Shown one piece after another: positions 44,323 through 52,125 of a DNA stretch of 64,000 nt. Each line of letters begins with the position of its first letter. Within the stretch, counting starts at the first letter, position 1. Source of the DNA: Nocardioides sp. Root240 (lineage in GTDB: Bacteria > Actinomycetota > Actinomycetes > Propionibacteriales > Nocardioidaceae); contig NZ_LMIT01000002.1 in assembly GCF_001428825.1 (NCBI RefSeq), forward strand, positions 62,001 through 126,000. The letters run 5' to 3'. The translations under genes and the position numbers were made by a program. The notes beneath the pieces are model-generated. The model did not search any database, had not been told where the DNA came from, and saw only the letters and a program-made list of their open reading frames with translations.

Positions 44323-46365
44323 ATGCTCCTTGCCGTTGAACAGGCTCCGCCCGCGGGTGGTGCGGCGCTCGACCAGGTCTTCATCGCCTTCGGTGCCTTC
44401 GCCGCGATCTACGTGCCGCTCGGGATCTTCCTGCTCCGGGAGCGGGACGGGAAGTCGACCTTCATCGGCCGGCTGGCCGACCGGGTGTCCGCGATCGACG
44501 GGTTGCCGCGTTGGGCGGGGCTCCCGAGCTACCTCGCCGTCCTGTCGCTGATCTCGTGCGGCTTCGGCGTCTACTGGGACGTCCCGATCCACATGCAGAA
44601 CGGGCGCGACGAGGGGCCGCTGGCCAACCCGTCGCACTTCCCGATCATGTTCGGCATCTTCTTCTTCCTGGCCGCGGGCGTGATCTCGGCGGCCCTCGCC
44701 AAGGATCCGCTGCCGCGTCGTACCGTGCGACTGACGCCGAAGTGGCGGGTGCCGATGGGCACGCTCGTGCTGCTCGGCGCGGGCATGATCGCGGCCGCGG
44801 GCTTCCCCGCCGACGACGTGTGGCACCGCCTGTTCGGGCAGGACGTCACCGAGTGGGGCCCGACCCACGTGATGATGATCGGCGGAGCGGTCACCTGCAT
44901 CCTCGCCGTCCCGCTGCTGTACGCCGAGGGCGCCCAGCTGGGCCGGCCGCCGGCGCAGCGCTGGACCTGGTTCGGCGGCCTCGCCACCGGCGGGCTCGGC
45001 CTCTTCGGCAAGATCCTGCCGCCCGTACGACGCGAGGCGCCCGCCTCGGTCCTGGCCGACCGGTCGGCGTGGGCCACCCGCCTCTACATCACCGTCGTGA
45101 TCGGCATCTGCATCATCCCGGTCGCCTTCCTGATGGAGTTCGACCTCGGCGTGCCGCAGTTCCCGGCCGCGACGATGTTCATCATCTCGGGCTTCCTGAC
45201 CAGCTGGATCTTCACCGCCGGCCGCCTCTTCTTCGGGCCCGGCGGTGCGCTGGTCACCTGGCTGGCCTACACCGGCCTGCGGGTGCTGATCTTCGCGATC
45301 ACGCTCCCGGTCCCCGACATCCACCGCGCCCACTGGCTGCTCTTCCTCGGCCCGGCGCTGTGCATCGAGCTGGTGGCGCTCCTCGTCCGCAACCGCGGTC
45401 CGGTCTTCGCGGCGGGCGCCGCGCTCCTCGGCGGCACCGTCGGCTTGGCGACCGAGTGGTGGTGGATGGACTTCTTCATGCCGTACCCGCTGCCCCCGGA
45501 CACCCAGCAGATGCCGCTGATGCTCGGCGTCGGCGGGCTCGCCGCCGCGGGCGGCGGCCTGCTCGGCTGGTCGTTCGCCCGCCACATCGAGCGGATCGCG
45601 GACCTGCCCGAGGCCTCGGCGCCGGTGCGCGATGGCATGGCCGTGGCCGGCCGGTGGGTCGGCACGGCGGGCACGCTCGTGTTCCTGGTCCTGATGGGGA
45701 TCTTCGCGCCGCCGGCCAGTGCCGGCGAGGTCGAGGTCGTCAAGGACTGCGCCGGCGACGAGTGCCGTACGACCTACGAGCCGGTCGAGGGCACCGACGT
45801 GATCATGGGCCACGTCACCTACAACGACGACTGCCTCGGCGCCGACGGCTGCATGACGCGGGTGACCGTGCGCACCGACGACGACCGGGTCGAGGACGCG
45901 GTGTGGATCTCCGCGCTGGCCTACCAGGGGCGGCACCGCACCGACGGCAAGGTGCCGGGTGACGGCATGCTGAGCGTCGCGATGGACCCGACCGGCAACG
46001 CGGGGGAGTACCGCTCCGCCGAGCCGCTGCCGATCTACGGCAACTGGAAGGTGCTGATCCGCCTGCACCTCGCGCCCACCACGATGGTCTCGATCCCGGT
46101 GCACATGCCGGCCGACACCGCCATCGACGGACCCGCCTCCGGGCTGGTCCAGGTCGACGACGGCACCGACGCGGCGTTCGTGCACGAGCCGTTCATGCTG
46201 CAGCGCGAGCGCAAGCCCGATGTTCCCGTGTGGCTCTGGACGACCATGTACGGCGTCGTGATCGCCTCGTGGCTGGTGCTGCTGGCGTTCTACGGCTGGC
46301 TCTACGCCGCCGCGGCCGGCGCGAGCGCCGTCCCGGCGAAGGAGGAGTCCGCCCCCGCGACCTGA
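44323..46365 (+). CDS. Large polytopic membrane protein with duplicated Trp/His/Asp motif
   Basis: A 680-residue protein. It has about 12 TM helices up to residue 470, an extracytoplasmic C-terminal domain (about 475-640) and a last TM (about 650-672). Two related loops before membrane helices carry W85-D86-x3-H90-x3-GRD96...PSH105 and W167-H168...FGQD174...GPTH182. The repeated charged and His residues suggest a metal, heme or quinone site. The outer domain has three Cys (KDCAGDEC, DDCLGADGC region) and PIYGNWKVLIRLH, reminiscent of FixH/YtkA-like copper-linked proteins. I do not recognise a characterised family. It lies 22 bases before the iron box of the siderophore transporter operon. Confidence 0.8.
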   Translation: MLLAVEQAPPAGGAALDQVFIAFGAFAAIYVPLGIFLLRERDGKSTFIGRLADRVSAIDGLPRWAGLPSYLAVLSLISCGFGVYWDVPIHMQNGRDEGPLANPSHFPIMFGIFFFLAAGVISAALAKDPLPRRTVRLTPKWRVPMGTLVLLGAGMIAAAGFPADDVWHRLFGQDVTEWGPTHVMMIGGAVTCILAVPLLYAEGAQLGRPPAQRWTWFGGLATGGLGLFGKILPPVRREAPASVLADRSAWATRLYITVVIGICIIPVAFLMEFDLGVPQFPAATMFIISGFLTSWIFTAGRLFFGPGGALVTWLAYTGLRVLIFAITLPVPDIHRAHWLLFLGPALCIELVALLVRNRGPVFAAGAALLGGTVGLATEWWWMDFFMPYPLPPDTQQMPLMLGVGGLAAAGGGLLGWSFARHIERIADLPEASAPVRDGMAVAGRWVGTAGTLVFLVLMGIFAPPASAGEVEVVKDCAGDECRTTYEPVEGTDVIMGHVTYNDDCLGADGCMTRVTVRTDDDRVEDAVWISALAYQGRHRTDGKVPGDGMLSVAMDPTGNAGEYRSAEPLPIYGNWKVLIRLHLAPTTMVSIPVHMPADTAIDGPASGLVQVDDGTDAAFVHEPFMLQRERKPDVPVWLWTTMYGVVIASWLVLLAFYGWLYAAAAGASAVPAKEESAPAT

Positions 46366-46387
46366 GGACGTGCGCCGTGTGCGATTC

Positions 46388-46406
46388 TTAGGTTATGCAA
46401 ACCTTA
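46388..46406. promoter_or_regulatory. DtxR/IdeR iron box over the transporter start codon
   Basis: TTAGGTTATGCAAACCTTA matches 16 of 19 positions of the DtxR/IdeR consensus TTAGGTTAGGCTAACCTAA. It contains the ATG (46395) of the first permease gene, so iron-loaded repressor would sit on the transcription and translation start. Confidence 0.85.
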
Positions 46407-47432
46407 GAGGCCGCCGCGGCGCTCGCCCCGGCACGGACCGTCGTGCCGTCCGGGCGCGCGGTCCGGTGCGGGGTCCTCGGGGGCGCGCTGGTGCTGCTGC
46501 TGGTCGGCGTCGTGCTGAGCGTCGCGCTCGGCGTCCGCGAGGTCGCCTTCGGCGAGGCCTGGCGCGCGTTGACCGACCCCGTCGCCGGCAACGTCGACCA
46601 CGCGGTGATCCGCGGGCAGCGCGTCCCGCGCACCCTGATCGCCCTGCTCGCCGGGACCGCGCTCGGCCTGGCCGGCGTGCTCAGCCAGGGCATCACCCGC
46701 AACCCGCTGGCCGACCCCGGGCTCCTCGGGCTCAACGCCGGCGCCGCGCTCGGCGTGGTCGTGGCCGCCACGGTTCTCGGCGTGACGGGCGCGGGCAGCG
46801 TGGTCTGGTTCGCCTTCCTCGGCGCCGCGGTCGCCGCGGTCGTGGTCTTCGCGATCGGCAACGGCCGCCCGGTGCAGCTGGCCCTGGCCGGTGCGACGGT
46901 GACCGCGCTGCTGACCCCGATCTCGACGCTGGTGCTGTTCCGCGACGTCGACGCGTTCAACGAGCTGCGCTACTGGCAGGTCGGTGCGCTCAACGGCCGC
47001 GACCTCGGTGCGGTCGAGGTGCTGTGGCCGTTCATCGCGCTCGGCGCGGCGCTGGCCTTCTTCGTCGCGCACCGCCTCAACGGCCTCGCCCTCGGCGACG
47101 ACGTCGCGGCGGCGCTCGGGCAGGGTGTCGGGACCACGCGCGCGCTCGCGGGCCTCGCGATCATCCTGCTGGCCGGCGCGGCGACCGCGCTCGCCGGACC
47201 GATCGCGCTGGTCGGCCTCGCCGTCCCGCACGCCGCGCGCCGTCTCGTCGGCACCGACTACCGCTGGCTGGTGCCGCTGTGCGCCCTGCTCGGACCGGTC
47301 ATGCTGATGGCCGCCGACATCATCGGCCGGCTGGTGAGGTCCGACGAGCTCGAGGCCGGTGTCGTCGCCGCGCTGATCGGCGCCCCGGTCCTGATCGCCG
47401 TGGCCCGCGGCCGACGGGTGGCCGGACTGTGA
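46395..47432 (+). CDS. FecCD-family iron-siderophore ABC permease
   Basis: A 345-residue permease with 9-10 TM helices. The conserved FecCD blocks are RVPRTLIALLAGTALGLAG, the following QGITRNPLADPGLLGLNAGA, and the C-terminal GPIALVGLAVPHAARRLVG coupling region. With the second permease it should form a heterodimeric channel for ferric siderophore import. The start codon is inside the IdeR box. It overlaps the next gene as GTGA. Confidence 0.95.
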   Translation: MQTLEAAAALAPARTVVPSGRAVRCGVLGGALVLLLVGVVLSVALGVREVAFGEAWRALTDPVAGNVDHAVIRGQRVPRTLIALLAGTALGLAGVLSQGITRNPLADPGLLGLNAGAALGVVVAATVLGVTGAGSVVWFAFLGAAVAAVVVFAIGNGRPVQLALAGATVTALLTPISTLVLFRDVDAFNELRYWQVGALNGRDLGAVEVLWPFIALGAALAFFVAHRLNGLALGDDVAAALGQGVGTTRALAGLAIILLAGAATALAGPIALVGLAVPHAARRLVGTDYRWLVPLCALLGPVMLMAADIIGRLVRSDELEAGVVAALIGAPVLIAVARGRRVAGL

Positions 47433-48466
47433 GCACCGCGACCCTGCAGGCGATCACGCGGATCCGGCGCCGCAGCCGGCTGCGGACCCTCGCCGTCGTC
47501 CTGGTGGGTGCCGGCGCCTGCCTGGGCCTGCTGCTCGTGACCTTCGGGCTGGGCGCGGCCGGCGTACCTCCCGAGCGCTCGTTCCCCGCGCTGTTCGGGG
47601 TGGGGGACCGCTTCGACCTGCTCGTCGTGCGCGAGCTGCGCCTGCCCCGCGGCGCCGCGGCCGTCGTCGCCGGCGTCGCCTTCGGCCTCGCCGGCGCGCT
47701 CTTCCAGTCGACGCTGCGCAACAACCTGGCCAGCCCGGACATCCTGGGCATCTCCGGCGGTGCCTCGCTCGGCGCGGTGACCGCTGTCGTCGGGTACGGC
47801 GCCTCCGGCTCCACGGTCAACCTGGCTGCCTTCGCGGGCGCCCTCGCCGCGGCCGTCGCGATCTGGGCCCTCGCCTGGCGAGGGGGCCTGCACGGCATCC
47901 GCTTCGTGCTCGTCGGCGTCGGCATCGCCTACCTGTGCGGCTCGCTGATCTCGTGGCGGCTCTCCGAGGCCGACCTGCGCGAGGGCGGCACCGTGCTGCT
48001 CTGGACCGTGGGTAGCGTGGCCGACGTCCGCGACGGCACGCTCGGGCTGTTGACCCTCGGTGTCCTCGTGCTGGCGATGGTCACCGTCCCCGTCGCCCGC
48101 GAGCAGCGGGCGCTCGCCCTGGGCGACGAGCACGCCCAGGGCCTGGGCCTGGGCCCCACCCGCTCCCGGGTGCTGGCGCTCCTGATCGGCGTCGCGCTGG
48201 TCGCGCTGGCCACCGCGGTCGCCGGGCCGATCGCCTTCGTCGCACTGGTCTCGCCCGCGATCGCCCGCCGTCTCGTCGACGACGGGGGACCGGCGCTGCT
48301 CACCTCGGCCGTCGTCGGCGCCGCGCTGGCCATGTCCGCCGACGTCATCGGGCAGTACGCCCTGCCGGGCAGCCTGACCGCGCCGGTCGGCATCGTCACC
48401 GGGCTCGTCGGTGCGCCGTACCTCCTCTGGCTGCTCGCCCGCAGCGACCGAAAGGGACAAACATGA
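47429..48466 (+). CDS. FecCD-family iron-siderophore ABC permease, second subunit
   Basis: A 345-residue permease, paralogous to its neighbour, with the blocks LRLPRGAAAVVAGVAFGLAG, QSTLRNNLASPDILGISGG and GPIAFVALVSPAIARRLV. The gene starts with GTG overlapping the stop of the first permease and ends with an ATGA overlap to the ATPase gene. The heterodimer organisation is like FepD/FepG of enterobactin import. Confidence 0.94.
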   Translation: MSTATLQAITRIRRRSRLRTLAVVLVGAGACLGLLLVTFGLGAAGVPPERSFPALFGVGDRFDLLVVRELRLPRGAAAVVAGVAFGLAGALFQSTLRNNLASPDILGISGGASLGAVTAVVGYGASGSTVNLAAFAGALAAAVAIWALAWRGGLHGIRFVLVGVGIAYLCGSLISWRLSEADLREGGTVLLWTVGSVADVRDGTLGLLTLGVLVLAMVTVPVAREQRALALGDEHAQGLGLGPTRSRVLALLIGVALVALATAVAGPIAFVALVSPAIARRLVDDGGPALLTSAVVGAALAMSADVIGQYALPGSLTAPVGIVTGLVGAPYLLWLLARSDRKGQT

Positions 48467-49275
48467 GCACCTCCATCGCCGCCGAGGGGATCTCGCTCGG
48501 CTACAAGGGTCACCCCGTCATCGAGGGCCTCGACCTCGAGCTGCCTGCGGGCAAGGTGACGGCGATCGTGGGTCCCAACGCGTGCGGCAAGTCGACGCTG
48601 CTGCGCGGCCTGGCCCGCCTGCACCCCCTGTCCGCCGGCACCGTGCGCATCGACGGTCGGGACGCGGCCGCCCTCTCGCGGCGCCAGCTGGCCCGGGTCC
48701 TCGGGGTGCTCCCGCAGAGCTCGGTGGCCCCGGACGGCGTCCGCGTCGCCGAGCTGGTCGGCCGCGGCCGGTTCCCGCACCAGGGCTGGTTCGGCCGGCA
48801 CACCAGCCAGGACGACGAGGTCGTGCTCCGCTCGCTCGAGGCGACGGGCGTCGCCGATCTCGCCGACCGTCGCCTGGAGGAGCTCTCGGGCGGCCAGCGC
48901 CAGCGCGTGTGGATCGCCATGGTGCTCGCGCAGGAGACGGACGCGGTGCTGCTCGACGAGCCGACGACGTACCTCGACGTGACGCACCAGCTCGAGCTGC
49001 TCGACCTGCTCAGCGACCTCAACGAGCAGCGCGGGACCACTGTCGTGATGGTCCTGCATGAGCTCAACCACGCCGCCCGGTACGCCGACCACATGGTCGT
49101 CATGGCCGGCGGCCGGATCGCCGGCCAGGGTGCGCCCGGGGAGGTGCTGACCGCGGCGTCGGTGCGGGAGGCCTTCGGTCTGGACGCGGAGGTGATCCCC
49201 GACCCGGTGACCGGCGGGCCGCTCGTGGTGCCCAGGGGACGGACCCGTCGTGGACTCGCCGGGACTCTGGTTTAG
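48463..49275 (+). CDS. Iron-siderophore ABC transporter ATP-binding protein
   Basis: A 270-residue FepC/FhuC-type ATPase that powers uptake through the two permeases. Walker A is GPNACGKST (about residues 37-45), the signature LSGGQRQRVWIA (about 142-153) and Walker B VLLDEPTTYLD, followed by the switch His in VLHELNHA. The TAG stop lies inside the second iron box. Confidence 0.96.
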   Translation: MSTSIAAEGISLGYKGHPVIEGLDLELPAGKVTAIVGPNACGKSTLLRGLARLHPLSAGTVRIDGRDAAALSRRQLARVLGVLPQSSVAPDGVRVAELVGRGRFPHQGWFGRHTSQDDEVVLRSLEATGVADLADRRLEELSGGQRQRVWIAMVLAQETDAVLLDEPTTYLDVTHQLELLDLLSDLNEQRGTTVVMVLHELNHAARYADHMVVMAGGRIAGQGAPGEVLTAASVREAFGLDAEVIPDPVTGGPLVVPRGRTRRGLAGTLV

Positions 49276-49290
49276 GATAGCCTCACCTAA
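49272..49290. promoter_or_regulatory. DtxR/IdeR iron box before the binding-protein gene
   Basis: TTAGGATAGCCTCACCTAA matches 16 of 19 positions of the DtxR/IdeR consensus. It overlaps the ATPase stop codon and ends 23 bases before the binding-protein start, so that gene has its own iron-regulated promoter. Confidence 0.85.
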
Positions 49291-49313
49291 CCCCGAGACA
49301 CTAGGAGCAACCC

Positions 49314-50354
49314 GTGCGGATCACGCGCGCCTTCCGTCGCAGCACCGCGCTCGTCGCGGGTCTGACGACCGTCCTGGCCCTGTCGGCCTGCGGCCAGGAG
49401 GACACCGACCAGGACGCCGGCGAGACCACGCAGGAGGTCACCGACGAGTTCCCGATCTCCATCGAGCACGCCTTCGGCACCACTGAGATCAAGGAGGAGC
49501 CGAAGCGCGTCGCCACGTGGGGCTGGGGCTCCACCGAGGCCTCCATCGCCGCCGGCGTCTACCCGGTCGCGATCGCCGAGCAGATCTGGACCGTGGGCGA
49601 GGGCAACCTGCTGCCCTGGGTCGAGGAGGCCTACGACGCCGAGGACGTCGAGCACCCGACCCTGCTGCCCGACGACGGCTCCGGTGCGACCGTGCCCTAC
49701 GACGAGTTCATCGCCGCCAAGCCGGACCTGATCCTCGCGCCGTACTCCGGCATCACCGAGGAGCAGTACAAGAAGCTCAGCGAGATCGCCCCGACCGTGG
49801 CCTATCCCGAGGCGCCGTGGACGACGACCTGGCAGGACACCATCAGCATCACCGCGAAGGCCCTCGGCCGCAGCGCGCAGGGTGAGAAGGTCCTCGGCGA
49901 CATCGACAGCTACCTCGCGGACGAGGCGAAGAAGCACCCCGAGTTCGCGGACAGGACCATCGCCGCGCTCTACCCCGGTCCGAACACGATCTCGCCGTAC
50001 ACCGAGCTCGACCCGCGCCTGGCGATCCTGACCAAGCTCGGCTTCAGCGTCGCGCCCAGCATCGCGAAGCTCGACACCTCCAAGGGCGGCTTCTACTACG
50101 AGCTCAGCTGGGAGGAGGCGGACAAGATCGACGCCGACGTCGCGGTGACCTACTTCGACGACGACGCGCAGGCCGCTGCCTTCCTGAAGGACCAGAAGGC
50201 GTTGGCCATCCCGGCCGTCAAGAACGGTGCCGTCGCGCAGGTCGTCGGTCGCGAGCGGATCTCGGCCGTCTCGCCCCCGACCGCGCTCAGCTTCCGGTGG
50301 TCGGGCGGCATGCCGGAGCTGATCGAGAAGCTCGCGGCCGCCGTCGCGAAGTGA
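49314..50354 (+). CDS. Iron-siderophore ABC transporter substrate-binding lipoprotein
   Basis: A 346-residue lipoprotein. The signal peptide ends in LSAC with Cys26, then an acidic linker. The mature part is a FepB/FecB-type binding protein with two lobes: RVATWGWGSTEASIAAGVYP, FIAAKPDLILAPYSGITEEQ and a C-terminal GRERISAVSPPTALSFRWSG. It captures the ferric siderophore outside and hands it to the permeases. GTG start with an AGGAG ribosome-binding site about 8 bases upstream. A 17-bp terminator stem follows directly. Confidence 0.95.
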   Translation: MRITRAFRRSTALVAGLTTVLALSACGQEDTDQDAGETTQEVTDEFPISIEHAFGTTEIKEEPKRVATWGWGSTEASIAAGVYPVAIAEQIWTVGEGNLLPWVEEAYDAEDVEHPTLLPDDGSGATVPYDEFIAAKPDLILAPYSGITEEQYKKLSEIAPTVAYPEAPWTTTWQDTISITAKALGRSAQGEKVLGDIDSYLADEAKKHPEFADRTIAALYPGPNTISPYTELDPRLAILTKLGFSVAPSIAKLDTSKGGFYYELSWEEADKIDADVAVTYFDDDAQAAAFLKDQKALAIPAVKNGAVAQVVGRERISAVSPPTALSFRWSGGMPELIEKLAAAVAK

Positions 50355-50359
50355 CCGAC

Positions 50360-50402
50360 GCATCCATCCCGACGGGTCAGCACGGCCCGTCGGGGTGGAT
50401 GC
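50360..50402. terminator. Bidirectional hairpin between convergent genes
   Basis: A 17-bp stem with one G-T pair (50360-50376 with 50386-50402) closes a 9-base loop. It lies 6 bases past the binding-protein stop and includes the last codons and stop of the convergent small membrane protein gene. No T-tract. Confidence 0.7.
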
Positions 50403-50595
50403 TGCGCGTCTCGGTCCGCTCGTAGCGGCGCGGGAGGTGGTCGCCCACGTAGATCTTCGGCATCGCCTTCGCGATCGCCAAGGCGACGTAGACCACGGTG
50501 TTGATCGCCACGAAGGACGCGAGGATCGCGAACCCGTGCGAGCGGACGAGGTCCTCGGGGAACAGGATCCCCAGCGGTACGACGAGCGCGTTCAT
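50377..50595 (-). CDS. Small membrane protein co-translated with the GT2 synthase
   Basis: A 72-residue protein with a hydrophobic start (NALVVPLGILFP), one clear TM helix (GFAILASFVAINTVVYVALAIA, about residues 21-42) and a basic cytosolic tail holding PRRYERTETRS. Its ATG overlaps the GT2 stop codon (ATGA), so synthesis of the two is coupled. Position and size recall accessory subunits of polysaccharide synthases such as PgaD, but sequence similarity is not evident. It may be an accessory or regulatory subunit; this is inference. Confidence 0.7.
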   Translation of the reverse strand: MNALVVPLGILFPEDLVRSHGFAILASFVAINTVVYVALAIAKAMPKIYVGDHLPRRYERTETRSIHPDGPC

Positions 50596-52040
50596 GCCTG
50601 CACCTGGCTCGCGGTGCGGGGCTGGGCCTCGTAGTGCCAGGTCGCCTGGCGGCCGAAGGACATGTCGAGGATCCCCTTGAGGTAGACGATGTCGAGGAAG
50701 AGCGCGTAGCAGAGCTCCGGGAAGAGGGTCGCGGCGAGCAGCCGCGCCTTCCAGCCGCCGCGCCAGACCGTGACGATCCGCTCGACGGTGAAGACCAGGC
50801 CGGTGCCGACCCAGAACGGGAACCACACCCACTGGTCGTAGGAGGTCATCATCAAGAACATCAGCAGGAGGTAGGCCGACAGCGCGATCACGCCGTACCC
50901 GATGCCGAGCTGCTGCGCCCAGTAGCGGAAGGTGGCCGCGCGCATGCCGTACTCGCCGAGGTTCTCGAGCGCGCCGCGCTGCCAGCGCAGCCGCTGGACC
51001 CACAGCGCCCGCCAGGTCGGCATCACCTCGGTGACGACCGTGCAGTCGGCGGGGGACATGACCAGGCCGCCGAGGGTCTTGAGGGCGAGGGTGATCTCGT
51101 TGTCCTCGGTCAGCACGAGGGTGTCGTAGACGTCCCCGGGTACGCCGGGCAGCGCCTTCCCGCGCTCTGCGGACACCGTGCGCAGGGCCCGTGGGCGGAA
51201 GACCGTGGCCGTCCCGGTCAGCACGAACACCCGGCCGCGCCGGCGCCGGAGGTCGCGGCCGTAGCGGGTGTACTCGTTGCGCTGGAAGAGGCCGATCAGG
51301 CCCTTCCCCGGCTCGCCGTAGAACAGGCCGCCGATGGCCATCAGCGCGCGGTCCTCGGTCATCCGGCGCACGACGGAGGCGAGGAAGCCCGCATCGAGCG
51401 AGGTGTCGGCGTCCATCACCATGACCAGGTCGTTCTCGCCCTGGGTGGGCAGCACCTTCGCGAGCACCTGGTTGAGGGCGCCGGCCTTCTTGTGCTGGTT
51501 GTGGACGGTGATCATCACCTCGACGCCGACCTCGCGGGCGATCTCGACGGTGTCGTCGGTGCAGTTGTCCGCCACCACGATCACCCGGTCCGGGCGGTGC
51601 GACTGCGCGAGCAGCGACTCCAGCGTCGCGCGGATCCCGACGGCCTCGTTGTGGGCGGGCACCAGCACGGTGAGGGTCACCGGGCCGTGGAAGGTGCCGC
51701 GGGTCTCCGCCATGACGTGGCGTGGCGAGAGCGGCAGCCGGGCGCCGTCGTCGCTGCGCCGGGCGTGGTTGGCGATCCGCCTCTCCAGCAGCGCGACGCC
51801 CGCGGCGAACAGCAGGGCGAGACCGGCGGCGAAGGCCAGCGTCGCCAGCGTGGGCGCCTGGGTGTCGTAGAGCAGGTGCCAGGCACCGAGCACGACGCCG
51901 TCGGACGGCTTCGTGCTGTGGCTCTCGGAGTCCGAGAGCGACCAGCCCAGAAGGGCGGCGCCGGCGACCGCTGTACCGAAGATGAGCAGGCCGACCCCAC
52001 GTTGAAGGCGCTGCCCCGAATCACCGAATGCCTCAGTCAC
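50592..52040 (-). CDS. Membrane glycosyltransferase family 2, processive synthase type
   Basis: A 482-residue polysaccharide-synthase-like GT2. Two N-terminal TM helices (about residues 15-34 and 62-85) precede the GT-A domain. The catalytic motifs are D158 (ADNCTDD), DAD (210-212), TED (311-313) and the product-binding QRLRW (349-353). C-terminal TM helices lie at about 380-399, 405-420 and 435-455. This D, DxD, TED, QxxRW set marks processive enzymes such as cellulose, hyaluronan and PNAG synthases. GTG 52040 begins at the domain. It is divergent from a GGDEF-EAL gene. The polymer is unknown. Confidence 0.92.
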   Translation of the reverse strand: MTEAFGDSGQRLQRGVGLLIFGTAVAGAALLGWSLSDSESHSTKPSDGVVLGAWHLLYDTQAPTLATLAFAAGLALLFAAGVALLERRIANHARRSDDGARLPLSPRHVMAETRGTFHGPVTLTVLVPAHNEAVGIRATLESLLAQSHRPDRVIVVADNCTDDTVEIAREVGVEVMITVHNQHKKAGALNQVLAKVLPTQGENDLVMVMDADTSLDAGFLASVVRRMTEDRALMAIGGLFYGEPGKGLIGLFQRNEYTRYGRDLRRRRGRVFVLTGTATVFRPRALRTVSAERGKALPGVPGDVYDTLVLTEDNEITLALKTLGGLVMSPADCTVVTEVMPTWRALWVQRLRWQRGALENLGEYGMRAATFRYWAQQLGIGYGVIALSAYLLLMFLMMTSYDQWVWFPFWVGTGLVFTVERIVTVWRGGWKARLLAATLFPELCYALFLDIVYLKGILDMSFGRQATWHYEAQPRTASQVQA

Positions 52041-52048
52041 ATTGCTCT

Positions 52049-52071
52049 GATCGGCCAGATGCCGGCCGATC
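52049..52071. promoter_or_regulatory. Inverted repeat between the GT2 and GGDEF-EAL genes
   Basis: GATCGGCC (52049-52056) and GGCCGATC (52064-52071) are perfect arms around a 7-base spacer. The centre lies 20 bases upstream of the GT2 start in the 85-base divergent gap. It may be a shared operator or a leader hairpin. Confidence 0.45.
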
Positions 52072-52125
52072 TGACACGTGAGTCCCACACGGATGAGGGA
52101 CGCCGGTTGCCAGGACGGAGATGCC

